Shown piece by piece: positions 32,615 through 44,739 of a DNA stretch of 64,000 bases. Numbering within the stretch: position 1 is the first letter of the stretch; each line of letters opens with the position of its first letter. Made by a program: the position numbers and the translations under genes. Source of the DNA: Cristatella mucedo (taxonomy: Eukaryota; Bryozoa; Phylactolaemata; Cristatellidae). The stretch covers positions 2,793,501-2,857,500 of the forward strand of contig WPIO01000037.1 of the NCBI GenBank assembly GCA_009760855.2, given 5' to 3'. The notes under the pieces are model-generated. The model was not told the origin of the DNA, made no database searches, and worked only from the letters and a program-made list of their open reading frames with translations.

Positions 32615-35274
32615 TCTGTGGCACCACTAATCCCTAAAGGAACCATTCAAGCGGACTGGGAAAAGTTTGTGATGCTTCGGTCAATTATAATAACTATTAG
32701 TACTAAATAAATTCTCAGCTGAATTCTCAGCTTGATAGTGTAATACAAATACATCGGCCAATATATATGGAATTAGTGAGCGAGATTGGGACTCTTTAGA
32801 ACACACTTATTGGAACAATGAACTCTGCAGATTTGATATAAATCTTTTCTCCCAACGGCGACCATCTTTCAGGCCAAGAGTAGTTCAGCCATAATTGCAT
32901 GGCTTCTTGGCTTTTAATTCTGTTCGCACGTATCTCCTAGAACAAATCAACAACCTTTGGTATATACCTGTTCTGGATGAAGAAGATCGGCACATAAGTC
33001 CAAAGCTGGGGGAACAACAGACACAATATAATTTTAAATTTAATATAATTACTCTGATTTTCATTCGCGTTTACTCACCAAAGAAGACTACTGAGTGTCA
33101 CTTTGATCCCATGGCTTTCAAAGGAACAACAGCAACGGCCTAATCTCTCCCCGACTTAGGACAAATTTGAACAGCTAATCGTCAGTGCTTTTTTTTTAAC
33201 TTCTAATCAAGTTCACAGTTCGTAGATCAGGTCTTTCCGTAATTAAGCTTATGCCGGCAATCATTAATTCACCCTACATCACGCCTTTCATGTATGTGTT
33301 TGTTTTAGATGGGTGGAAGCTGCTCTACAAAATCAGCAAGGAAATAGGTGTCGATGCAACCGATGCCTTCCTCACTGGTACAAGCACTCAATATGCAACT
33401 GCATCCATGATGGCGCAGGATGACTCGTGCAAGTGCTATGTAAAGAATGCCATTGCAGACAATTGGTCAAAGTTTCCTATCCCTCAGGTACGCCTCAAAA
33501 CTGCGGAATACTTACAAATGCCAAAGCCTGCTGGTGCAGCTACAAAACCAAGCCGAAAAGTTAACATACTTTTTTGTAGTGGGTCAGGGTTCAAAACAAT
33601 TGCCTACTTGCGAAACATCGGGAATAAATTTAATTTAAAAATTTAGCAGCTGGAAATATAAATGTGAATTAGCATACTCAGCCGCCCGCACAGGGTCTCT
33701 CATCAGATGACTATTACTAAGACAGACTGTCAAGTTCTCCTTTTTATCCATTACGCCGACTGATAATGTCCAAAATGTTGAAAAACATGCCTAAATAGCA
33801 ACCTGATGAAAACCGTTTAATTCTGTACCACCTACCTATTAAATGCTCAATTGCTCGTTCGATTTAACCACGAGAGTGCTTGGTTTAGCTGAATACGTAA
33901 GCTTGTAAATGAGTTCTCCTGACTTTGGTTCCCTGACCTCATCAAAGCTGTAGAATCGTAGTAGTGCTACTAATATCGCTAATTGCGAAATATAAGCTCG
34001 ACTCTATCGACTTGTGATTAATGACTGGTGGATCAACATATGGGCTCACATTCTTAGCTATATCAGTTTAATATAAAACTATTTCTTTACGGCATCGATG
34101 TGCTTTAAAATGCTCAATGGTATGGGTCACAGAAATGCATGCTGACTTGCTTGTAGGTTGCCGTGAATTTGGCTCAAGCAGGGTCAACTGCAAAGCAGGT
34201 GATCTTCTCCAGCAACGGTGAGACTGCGTCCACGTTCTTTAAGCAGAAGAACATAATTACAAGTAACTGGACTGACCTCGGGGTGGCGTTGCCACTGTCG
34301 TACATTAACCTGTAAGTGTTTACAAATAGAAAATAGACATGTCGACCTGGGATCTTAAGTGTCTTTGTGTTTGATCCTAGGCGCTGGTCTAAGAATGATA
34401 CCTTGCATTTCAGTAATCCTCGGCTATTTCTTCTTTTTCAGAGAGGTGTGCTCCGCATGGATTGAGAATTTATTTTCATAGCAGCTAACTATGAGCTTAC
34501 TATTCATTATTACAGTTATCATCTAAAGTTGGAGGAAATTATTGACGTTTATATGCAATACCTATGTGAAAGCCACTCGATCAATTATGGCTTAGGGTGG
34601 TTCTTTCCACTATTCAGAATGTTGATTGGCAGCATTTTGCATCATCGCCTTTCCCTTTAGTGAAATGAAGGAGCTCAACATAGACTTGCTTCGTATTTCT
34701 TGAATGCGTCCAGATTCCATTGGGCGGCTGTATGATTTACTCACCTACACCAGTGATTAGCAAGTAAAAAATTCGTACCTTCTCAATTTAAGAACTCCCG
34801 ATCAATTCGGCCGCGTCTTTTTAATTCTCAAGAATCCATACACCGGATGCTCCACGGACTTTGGCTGGATTTCAGTTCATAGTCGAGGCGATCCTGCTTG
34901 CACATACGACGGAAAACCTCTGCCGACGATAGTCTATACTCCAGGGGCGACTGCTGATGCCTCCCAAAGCAATAGTAAGTTTGTTGGTCAAGGTAAGGTC
35001 CACCGAGCCATTGCACGGTCGCACGGCTTGTGCCAGATCATGGTAGGACAATGTCACTTGGCATTGGGCCGCCGGACTGCTTGGCATTTTCCTCGCTTCA
35101 ACAGTGACGTCACGTGCCTTCTGATCCGGTTTAGGTGCCCGAGCCGACGTTCTCCTCATCTATGCGAAGCTCTAAAGACTAACATCCCCGATGCCAAGGG
35201 AGAGCTCTTCCTGATCGATCGTCCTCCAACAGCTGACTGCACTCGGACAACCAAGTCGCGTTTCACATGAGGAA

Positions 35275-35280
35275 AATAAA
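35275..35280 (+). terminator. Polyadenylation signal of copy 3
   Basis: AATAAA 100 bases after the stop. The same site, in a similar CATGAG...AATAAAG context, follows copies 4 and 5; copy 6 has its own at 61932. Confidence 0.6.
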
Positions 35281-36300
35281 GCGGTCGTTCTACCTCTGTC
35301 TCTCTTCTTACGGTTTGCGTGCTGCAATTCATCTCTATTCTACTAGCAATTGGCTTAGCAAAGTTCCAATTATCTGTGCAGATAGAATTCCCTTCATTCA
35401 AAGCGTGCCAAAATTGATCCAGCTCGTTCTGACTGTTTAATCTGAGCGCAATGCCAGGCAATACACAACAATGGCTTGACGGAAAGCCTCAAAACGTCGC
35501 TAATCGACCACAGATTCGCTTTGCGAAGTGTCTACTTTCACAAAATTTCAATTTTCACTTCGTCTAAAGTGTTCCCACGTAATTGCATCCCATCGTGTGC
35601 ATTAATGCAGGGGCAAATTCATGGCAATCGACTGCATTTCAACCAAAAGCTTAGCGGAAATGCGCTTTCGATTGCAAATGGTAGTATTGATCTACTTTAA
35701 CCCGTCGATTTGCTTGCAATTGGGCATGCCCAATCCCATGCCATGGCCTTTAGTGGCCCATTCCAGCAAGCTTCCTGCATATGCAGACTGCGATAAAGCG
35801 ATAAAGCTGTCAACATTGATATAATAATGCTATTCAAAGCTGCGGTTTTGATACTAATTTACAGAAAACCATTTTTCAGGTTAACTAACCAAAGGCCGCG
35901 TTATAGCATCCGGGAACCTTTATGCTATGGCCTTGGATCAGAGTGCCTACCCCACATTCTATCGGCAATACAGCTGCGGTTTCAAAAATAGTTGTTATAA
36001 AAATATGGCTTTCACTACAAAATATATATATATAAATTTTTCAAGTTTAATCTTCTAATTGAATGACAGTGAGCAATCGCGTTGTAACGCTTCGGCCTCC
36101 AATGATCAAGGCCGTCAGAAGCCCTAGCAATATAACGCATTAGCTCAATCTCATAGGATTTCGTGGGTAAATCAGGAACACTCTTTTCCATAATCAGCAA
36201 TGTAAACCGTTGTTCGAAGACGTCTAATGGTAGAATACTATTACTATTGCAGTTCGAAAATGCAGAGCAAACCGGACCATTGAGCGTGAGAAATTTCATG
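35281..36300. other. 3' flank of copy 3 and diverged repeat
   Basis: Bases 35451-35830 contain words of the diverged ~178-bp repeat (ATGGCAATCGACTGCATTTC near 35620, GTTCCCACGTAATTGCATCCC near 35570). The rest shows no gene. Confidence 0.45.
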
Positions 36301-36303
36301 GGC

Positions 36304-36350
36304 TATATAATAATAATAATATTAATGGACTTGATAAAGCTTCTCGAAAC
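36304..36350 (-). mobile_element. Short LINE tail remnant
   Basis: AATAATAATAATATTAATGG followed by ACTTGATAAAGC is the LINE 3' end on the minus strand. Only about 45 bases remain. Confidence 0.6.
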
Positions 36351-36432
36351 AATGTTTGCTATTAAATCCAATAAAACCTTTCGCACAACCCCCGATGTGG
36401 CAATGGCAGGTGTATCGTAGTTCAGTTACTTG

Positions 36433-36726
36433 CGGATGCTGGTCGAACCGGACCAGCATCTCCTGGAGGCACAGGAGATCGGGCATGAGAACACCCGTGC
36501 AGCCCTATGCCATAAAATTCAGTTGGTTAGCCAGGAACACCGTTTCCTATAATGTGGAACCAAAACCGAAGTTGCACGAGGCCTATTATAGAAATGACAG
36601 GGCAGTTCGAAATGGTATCGCGGCCCCGGCCATTGGAGGACACTGCTTTAGAACGCGACGTGCAATTGCACGACATTTTGAGGGTGAACCCGTGGCTGCA
36701 GAAACATGAGCTTCAAAAATCTCCGA
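36433..36726 (+). pseudogene. Broken coding relic, unknown protein
   Basis: Two stretches in different frames look coding. One reads LVEPDQHLLEAQEIGHENT and continues to HKIQLVSQEHRFL before a TAA. The other reads ERDVQLHDILRVNPWLQKHE, reaching TAA near 36726. Both are rich in Glu, Gln, Leu and His as in a helical or coiled-coil protein. It has no paralogue in the window and I do not recognise it. Composition is more GC-rich than the neighbours. Confidence 0.3.
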
Positions 36727-36949
36727 CTTAAATTACTTATCATTGCAATTGCTCTTAGTTTTTGTACTCGCTCGTAAGGCCAAATTCTCCTTTGTCACGA
36801 AAATGACAAACAAGGGTACGCTATCGAATGCTACGAGTCTGCTAGAATGCTTGACCGCATATACATCAATGAATTTCCATCGGCGTCGAGGTTCAAATTT
36901 GGAGGAATGAATATTTAGTTGAATAGCTCTTACTAGATCTTATTTATAA

Positions 36950-37021
36950 TTTAGCCAACTGCTCTAGCTGCCAATATAAAACTCTCATGAATATCAAGTT
37001 ATCTCACTCAAAGCCAGCAGA
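36950..37021 (+). promoter_or_regulatory. Core promoter of gene copy 4
   Basis: TATAAA at 36975-36980, 47 bases before the ATG, preceded by GCCAACTGCTCTAGCTGCC, a worn version of the shared box. The CCAAT-like motif is missing. Confidence 0.55.
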
Positions 37022-38147
37022 ATGCATACCCTCGCATGCTTCCTTGTAATGGTGGCTTTGGTCACAGGACAGGGTAGTGATTCGCTCTGTAAGGCTAAGT
37101 TTGTAGGTTCGTTACTCTCATAGAGCCTTGTTAAAGTCTAGCTGTATGGAGTAACAATTATTACTGTCAGATGCATCGTATATTGTAGGTCTACTAAATT
37201 TTATTTTTAGTCTATTGTTCCTAAACTTGTTTGATCTTACTACGTCAAGCTCTATTGATTTTCGGAGTTTTGCAAGTAATGTTAGGTTGTGCAACAGGCA
37301 CAACAAAAAGAACTCGTTCGTTCTCAAGCATGGTGGCTAAAATGAGATTTTTTTAACATGGCACAAGCTAAGCTTCAAAACGCATGTTTATATGGAAGTT
37401 TTCCCATTAGGCGATAGACTTGATCGCCTAGAAAAGTTAAGCTCACCTTGCGTGTCTACTTTATGTAACAGCAAAGAGTAGCAGACTCAAGCGGCCTCAT
37501 ATATATCGAAACAGATGCAGACTTAGCAGCCTTTGACGCTTTCGCTTCGTAAATATAGAAATACCAGCTGGCGTCTACAAACGGCTGATTAGCTGCTTTC
37601 CTCACAAAATATATATATATTTCGCATATGTTTTGCATAACTCAAATGCAGCTCTTGACTTGAAAGGCTATTTCAGCTGTGAGAAAACTGAACTAGCAGT
37701 TTTCAGTGCTTGACGAATCCACGCTTTAACTTGATCATTTTCGAGTATATTTTAATGTACTCTGTAATTGTGCTCACCGCTTTAATGGCTATACAGTAAT
37801 CAGTCGAGAGCTTCGCCGGGGCCAACTGTGGGTCACTGGTTAGAAACATGCAGTACAGCCGGGCTTCAGAAGCCTGCTGGGGTCACTGAAAGCCGATAAG
37901 CAACATGCAATTTGTTATTGACGACGGGACATACTATGTTGCATCGTATCTGTCTACACTCGAGAGGTACCTGAAGCCGTTAGTTAAGTCTGAGCTTCAG
38001 ACTCTTCCAGGTATGCTGACGTGCTATTCACATAAGAAAATAACGCTAGAGCATTTTCATAGTTCCCTAAGACGATTAAATATCTTTCCAGGACTATAAA
38101 TAAGCTCGCTGGAAAGTGTGTATGTAAATTATTTAGTATTTATGTGG

Positions 38148-38290
38148 TGTCGTAGCCCGTGAGGCAAGGTGCTTGCACTTCATGACCGAGGTCGTTGGTT
38201 TGAATTCTGCAGAGGGCAATCATTTATTTCCCGCTGCAAGTTGTCGTAGTATTTCCTTTAAGGCTCTCCTGCCACTACAAAAATGATGCT
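38148..38290 (+). mobile_element. tRNA-derived SINE, family S2
   Basis: GTGTCGTAGCCCGTGAGGC head, B box region GTTGGTTTGAATTCTGCAG, then the S2 body (CAATCATTTATT, AAGGCTCTCCTGCC). It lies in intron 2 of copy 4 at the place occupied by 57584 in copy 6. Confidence 0.65.
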
Positions 38291-39790
38291 CTTATATCAG
38301 CTAATACGAGACGTAAGATCTGTTGCATGCATATTCTCTACAGATACGATTCATGCGGTAGGAGAGAGTTTTGTATATTTTGATACATATGACGATTATT
38401 AGCAGTACTTAAAGCTGAATACTCACCTTGGCAAACTAAAATTATATAGCCACCATAATAAAAGCAAATTTTATTTTGAGATAGGGACTCTCTAGCGCTC
38501 ACCTACAGGAACAAAGAACTATGCAGATTCAATGTAAATCTTCTCTTCCAAAGGTAAGCAGCTTTCAAGCCAAGAATAGTTCTGTCATAATTACATGGTT
38601 TCTCGACTTCTAGTTCTGTACGCAAGCATGTTTTGTACGGAATCAATAATTTGGGTACGAATCTGTTATTGATGAACATGATGGGCATGGAATGCCAAAG
38701 CTGTGGAAAGAAGATGAACCTTAATAAATTAAATTGTATATTAATTCTGCTTTACATTCACGTTTTCTCACCAAAGATTTCTACTGGGTAGGATCTCATG
38801 GTTTCCCGATGAGAGACAAATTTTAACGGCAAATGATAGGTGGTTTTGTAAATTATAATTAGGTTCACAGTTCATAAGCCGTGTCATTCCGTCACCAAGC
38901 AAACGTGGTTTATTCCTAACTCACTCTACCTTGCACCTTCCAATAATGCGTTTTTAGTTTAGCTGGATAGAAGCTGCTTAAAAAAATCAGCAAGAAAATG
39001 GATGTCGACGCGACCGCGCCGTGAATGGTACAAGCATTCACTATGCAACCCCATGGATGATGGCAGAAGATGACTCCTGAAAGTGCTACGTAAAGAATTC
39101 TATTGTCGGCAATTGGTCCAAGTTTCCTACTGCTCAGGTGCGCCTCTGGACTTGAAAACTGCAGATATCACTAGAGGAAAAATCAGCAGAAAGTCAGTCA
39201 CTTGTGTTCAGGACTGACGGGCCAAAAGATGGGCTCACATTCTGAACTGTATCAGTTTGATATAAAGTTTTTTCTTAACGGCTTCGATAAGCTAAAATGC
39301 TAAATCACGTGGGCCACTGAAGTGCTTGCTGACTTGATTGTAGGTTGCTGCAAATTTTTCTCAAGCAGAGGCAACTGCAAAGCAGGTGATCTTCTGTAGC
39401 AATGGTGAGACAGTGTCAAATTACGTTCTTTAAGACAGCAATTGGAAGAAGCTGAACTGAAAATCACTGTGGCATATGAGCTTGTAAGTGCGTAGAAATA
39501 GCAAATAGATATCCTAAGTAGGAGTCCTGTGCATCTTTGCGCGTGATCCAACAAGATGATTACAGAATGACAATGCGCATTTATATAATCCTTGGTTATA
39601 TGTTCAAATGCAGAGAGTTTCGTTCCGACTGGATAGAGAATTATTTTTCTTGGCGTATTATTGCGAGCCCATTACCTTTTATTAAAATTATTACCCATTA
39701 TTTGAGGACATTGTGTTATATTTGTGGGCAATACTTGAGTGAAAACCACTAAGTCTGTTAAGCCTTGAGAGGTTTTTTGATTCTTTAAAA

Positions 39791-39998
39791 AGTTTATTGA
39801 CGGCTGAACGCCTGACATAATTTACTGCACCGCTTTAATTCTCAAGAAACCATACACAGGATTTTCCACGGACTCATGCTAGATTTCCATACACAGTTTA
39901 TTGACGGCTGAACGCCTGACGTAATTTACTGCACCGCTTTAGTTCTCAAGAAACCATACACAGGATTTTCCACGGACTTATGCTAGATTTCTATACAC
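39791..39998. repeat. 104-bp tandem duplication across exon 5 of copy 4
   Basis: Two units, 39791-39894 and 39895-39998, starting AGTTTATTGACGG and ending ATACAC, nearly identical. Each contains the intron 4 end and the first part of exon 5, so this dead copy has two exon 5 starts. Confidence 0.92.
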
Positions 39999-40295
39999 AG
40001 TCGATGCAATCCTGCTTGCACTGACGACGTAAACCCCTGCTAGCGGTAGTCTCTGCTCCAGAGGCGACTGCCGATGACTTCCTGTGCAATAGTGAGGTTT
40101 TTTTTTGTCAGAAAGCAGTCCTGAAAGTCATTGAGAGGTCGCTTGGCTTGTGCATTGGCAAAGGTAGGACAATGTCGCAAGGAACTAGGCTGCTGTACTG
40201 GCTGGCATGTTCTTGCATTGGCAGTGACGTCACGTGCTCTTAAATCTTGTTTAGGTGCCTGCACCGATGGATTCCTTGTTTATGTGAAGCTCTAG

Positions 40296-41055
40296 AAAAT
40301 GACACCACAGAAATCTAGGGAGAGACATCACCGATCATCACCAAAAACATAGTCCACTCGAACAGCAACGTTGCATTTCCTATGAGCAAAATAAAGCAGT
40401 AATTTTACAGATTTTAATTTCTTTCGGTATGCATGCTTCTGTCTGTCATATAGTGTTTGGAAAACACAACCTGCATTGCTTTAGATGCAGGTTGCTTATT
40501 GAGTGAGATGAGATTACAATGAAACTTAAACAATGGTGTATTAGCTGATTGATATTGTTAAGTATTGAGGGGTTCGAAAAATTGCCGCTATCTACTCCAA
40601 AAATGCTAAATCTACCTCAAGGTTTTGTAAATCTAATTATAAGTGAATACTGTATTACTCCATTAGTTTAATGTGTCAACTAAATCGTATGTCTTTACTC
40701 TCGCGCTCTCATGCTCATGGGCTGCATAGACCTGTACCTGTACCACAATCCACCTGAATTCAATTTGCTCCTCATCAAATCCACGGAAATTAGCAGTGCT
40801 ATGCTAAAACTAGTTTAGAGTATAAAAATACGCTTTATCTCAAGTGTACCCATACAATTTCGTGCCATTCTATGCACGTTTTCATCCAAGGCCCACTGAA
40901 ATATATTTCAGCTGCTCGAGCCGATACTTCAATTCGCTTCATTATGCAGTATTCCGCTGCAGATTGAAACAATACCAATGCCTAAAAGATGCTTCACTAA
41001 TCGGATGTGATAGTACACTCTGTAACAAGTGTAGTCACAAAAATTTCACTTGCAG
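40296..41055. other. 3' flank of copy 4
   Basis: Aligns with the 3' flanks of copies 1 and 6, then passes into the diverged ~178-bp repeat. AATAAA at 40390-40395. No gene. Confidence 0.55.
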
Positions 41056-41056
41056 T

Positions 41057-41275
41057 GGTAATAATAATAATAATAATAATGCACTTGATAAAGTGCCCTC
41101 AGAGAACTTAATCTCTTTCTAGGCGCTTTACATTTGCTGCAAAGGGAAATGCAAGTGAATGGTTAGTAAAATCATGCTTGAAAAACAAACAAAATGAATA
41201 ACATGGTTAGGGGTGACATGCACAGGGTCAGCATGCAAATTTGGTTAGTGGCAGCATGCAGTCTCAGCACGCAGC
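41057..41275 (-). mobile_element. LINE 3' fragment
   Basis: A minus-strand tail of seven AAT units, then the 3' UTR up to the CACGCATAAGC-like region, truncated there. It has inserted into the diverged repeat, which continues on both sides. Confidence 0.85.
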
Positions 41276-41289
41276 TGGTACCTGTGTTC

Positions 41290-43400
41290 TAGTAAATTTC
41301 ACTAAAGATACCACTATTGGCCCGGAAAAATACCGTAATCCACCTCCTCACACTGCTAGAACTAGAATGTTCCGCACTCCAGTTCTTATTGCATTTCAAT
41401 ACGCACTATTTTTAATGCACACCAGCGCGAATTCAACCCATTGGGCGTCTACGGGCCCTGGCGATGCCCATCACCACCGGAAATGCTTGCTCCGATTTAG
41501 CAATCCACTGTAATCCACTACAGATAATCCTAAAAAATTATGAAAGCGAAGCTGTAATGTACATTTTATTTAATAGGAGACACTTTGTGAAGTTCACCTG
41601 TGAAATGTCGCACTGTTTTCCTCGCCAGTGATCTCAGAAAATGATCTACAATTGACTGAAACCACCCGGTTCCATATCACTATCAACCACAATCCACTTC
41701 AATCATCCTCCAATGACTGGAAATCCTAAGCGAGAAGCAAAGAGCTATCATTTCAATTCCACATCACTTTATCATTTTATTATATTGCACCCGCATATTT
41801 TCATTACTATTTCCTATTCTTTTCACCTGCAATGCACAGTCATCGGTTGTAGTGACCAGAGACGTACTGCAATCCACTGCAATCCGCTGCATCATGCCCC
41901 GAAATCGGATTCTCATTATTAACATTTTGAATAAATACTGCAGCAGAAAATTCTCAAAGTGAAAGCCAGTGATCTGAATCCATTTAACTCTTATAATCCT
42001 AAGCAATGCAGACCAATCAAGAGCAATGTCTTTGCCCAAAGCCTCACAATTCGGTACAATCCATGGAACGCTATTGGAAGTTGGCCGCAAGAAGCTACAA
42101 CTCTAATTGCATACACCACTTTATTGCTTTCAAAGTAAAACCATTTCACCTTCAATGTATTCTGAGCGTTAATTTTCTGGACGTGCACGGAAATCTGCAG
42201 CAATTTTCGTGGTCATCAAAGCAATTCATTGCAAATCGCCTAGGAATTCACTGAGCAAAGCTCCTCATTCCATGTAACATTTCACTGCGCTAAAAAGGCA
42301 ACCTGCACAACGTTAACCTATATCGAAGGTCTCGTCAGGAAAATACATGGGAAATTTACCAAAATGTGCCCTTAAGGCATGCTGCTGTTAGTGCACACTC
42401 ACGTAAATTCCAAGCCGTCGTGCTTCCACACATCCTGGCAATTCATGGCACTCGCCCAGAATGCTTTCCCTGACACATTCCACCCTGATTCATTGCAAAT
42501 CATCCTGAAGTCATCCAAACAAAGCAACAGTTCACGTTAATACGGGAACTTTTCAAAGTCCACCCACAAAATTTCGTGAGGTTGTGTTCGCCCGTTCTAA
42601 GATAAAGCACTGCAATCGACCGCAATGGCCCCATACCATACACCAATTAACCACAATCCACTGCAATCTGCAGCCAATGACCAGAAGTCACACACAAGAA
42701 GCTCTAAGTTTGATTTACCATGCTATTTATTTTTTAGTATGCTCACACAATTGCAATACTATTCCTCTTGCTTTCATATGAAATGCACGGCAACCGGACG
42801 CAATGGCCCGGGCAAATACTGCAGTTCACTACACTACACTACAGAGCTCCCAAAATCGTTTTGATAGTGCTAGATATTGTGAATACATACTGCTGCAGAC
42901 TTCGTTTCTAATGCAAGCACATGATTTGAATCCATTGCACTCTTATAATCTTAAGCAATGCACGGCTATCGATAGCAATAGCGTGGCCCAAAGTCACACG
43001 ACTCTGTGCAATCCACTGGAACGCGACCAGACATTGGCTGCACGAAGCTACAACTCTTACTGCATATAACACTTTACTACTTTCATAGTGCAACCATTTC
43101 ACTTTCAACGTATTTTGAATTTAATTGTCTTGCAATCCACTGCAATCGACAGCAAACGGTGGAGTCAATACGCCAGTTCTTGGCAAATTGACCAGAAATG
43201 CTTAAAAGTTCTGATACTCATTCCATGAAACATTCCACTGTGCTTAAAATGGCATCCGTACAATATAATCCTGGAGTGCGAGTTCTATCAGCTGCAATTG
43301 CATCCCAGTTGACCGCATGGCACGGAGAAATAAGGCAATCAATCATGATCCCTCAAAATTCAATAGAAAGTGACCGAGTTGCATAGAGTGCATAACGACC
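41290..43400. repeat. Diverged tandem repeat of about 178 bp, main array
   Basis: Marker words recur in fixed order. GCAATCGACYGCAATGGCCC-like sequence appears near 42620, 42800, 42977 and 43150. Each is followed by CAATCCACTGCAATC-like sequence, an AAGCGAAGCTCTAA-like word and a stretch ending CATTTCAC. Spacing is about 175-180 bases. A longer period of about 0.95 kb is also visible (41945 against 42905). Units are strongly diverged. Short open frames across it (for example 41764-42090) are not conserved between units. Confidence 0.65.
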
Positions 43401-43409
43401 ATCTTAGGA

Positions 43410-44722
43410 ATGAGGATTTGGGTAAAGTTTCCTTGCTCGTTCTGCTTGATATCTCTTCAGCATTCGATACTATTGATCACAAAAGTCCTTCTTGAGCTTT
43501 TCGCATCACGCCTGGCTATCGCTGGCACTGGACTGCAATGGTTCAGCTCCTATCTTAGTTGGAGACTCCAGAATACTTATGTAAACAGACAACTATCCTC
43601 CAAGCAACCACCGAAGCAGAAGGTACCTCAAGGCTCTGTGCCCGGTCCGCATCTTTTGGCGGTTTATGCACTCTCACTTGCCGACGTCATCGCCAAGTAT
43701 AGTCGGTGCATTCGCGTCTATGCATATGCCACTCAGTTGTACCTTTGCTTTGATTCATCCCAGCCCTTTAGCAAGTCGAATTTTCTACACCCACTTGCTG
43801 CATTTATGGATGGCAGCAAACTTTCCTAAATTGAATGGCGACAAAAGCAACCTACTAGTAATGGGAAAAACAAATGTGATTGACAAATTGAAAAACCTAA
43901 CACTCAAGATCTACTCCACCATCATATCTCCTTTTGAATCTGCACGTCATCTAGGTTTTCTGTTCCAAAGTGACCTTTAATTAGACGACCACATGAGCTC
44001 CACAGTCAAGTGCGCCTTCTTTCAGCTACATAACTTAGCTAAAATTTCGGCTTGCATAGACGGTTATTTTACATCAAAACTAGTCATGCTTTTTTGTGAC
44101 ATCTCGTCTTGACTTCTCTAATACACTGCTTGCTGGTCTATCGGCCTGTGCAATTAGGTGCTTACAATTGGCGTACAACTCTGCAACTAGGCATGTCTGT
44201 CACAAGTCTCGCAGTAACCACATCACACCACTTCTTGACGACCTGCACTGACTCCCAATCAGGAAGCGTAACGACTTCAAAGTTCTATCAATTACTTTTA
44301 GGTTTCTTCATTTACTGGCACCATCCTTCCTATCGGAAGTACTCTGCCATCTGGCCAATAATACTACAGCCTGCCGTTCCGACTCAAATCGTTTTATCTA
44401 TACCGAGTGCGGACCTCAAAACTGTTGGAGACCATGTCATTATTTCCTATGCTCTCAAGGCCTGAAACTCACTACCGGCGCATGTCACAAAGCCCCTTGA
44501 CACAAGGGCATTTCAAAAAGAAGCTTAAACTGCACCTGTTTATTACAGAATCCCAAGGACTCTTGTGATTCGTTCTTTGTTTGTGCTTGTACCTGTTTAC
44601 ACTGTGCCTTATGCTTTTGGGTGTCACCACCGATCATCTAGTTATGGTTTTTTTGCATCATTCGTAAAGTGCCTAAAGGAGATTAATTTCTCAAATTGCG
44701 CTATATAAATGTATTATTATAC
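43410..44722 (+). mobile_element. Old LINE fragment, reverse transcriptase and 3' UTR
   Basis: Plus-strand CR1/L2-like remnant. Recognisable parts are SAFDTIDH-like sequence near 43450, VPQGSVPGPHLLAVYA (around 43625-43675), SLADVIAKYS, then VYAYATQLYLCF where an active element has the YADD box. The C-terminal part lies at 43860-44465, and a 3' UTR ends in TATTATTATAC near 44722. The catalytic aspartates are lost and the frames are split. It is more diverged than the other LINE copies and is embedded in the ~178-bp repeat. Confidence 0.82.
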
Positions 44723-44739
44723 TTAGCATGATGAAGGTC

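Larger units (their letters stand above)
28631..35175 (+). pseudogene. Gene copy 3: intact except for a dead PAN exon
   Basis: Exons by homology: 28631-28700 (MYVLICFLASLTVATAGQG signal peptide), 30751-31038 (damaged), 33309-33487, 34157-34311, 34793-34974 and 35135-35175, with AATAAA at 35275. Exon 2 has CTG instead of the AG acceptor (30748-30750), TAG at 30882-30884 where paralogues have the Trp of GHCWKLC, and TAA at 31023-31025 in place of a Tyr near its end. All other exons keep open frames and good splice sites. Exon 2 is 288 bases with phase 1 at both ends, so joining exon 1 to exon 3 keeps the frame and would give a 208-residue secreted protein without the PAN domain. It is either a recent pseudogene or a PAN-less gene; transcript data would tell. 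Confidence 0.75.
37022..40295 (+). pseudogene. Gene copy 4 (pseudogene, exon 2 deleted)
   Basis: Exon 1 (37022-37088, [20 protein letters not shown]) has lost the conserved Cys. Intron 1 runs into intron 2 sequence near 37850 with no exon 2 between. Exon 3 (38963-39137) is four bases short of 179, with TAG where paralogues have Trp and a frameshift. Exon 4 (39344-39483) is 140 instead of 155 bases. The exon 5 region contains a 104-bp tandem duplication (39791-39998) and a frame break. Exon 6 (40255-40295) ends in TAG and is followed by AATAAA at 40390. It is the most decayed of the copies that still have exons 3-6. Confidence 0.88.

Noticed and set aside
41764-42254. Overlapping 60-108 codon frames in the ~178-bp repeat
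   Set aside because: Frames shift from unit to unit and are not conserved; the low stop density comes from repeat composition.
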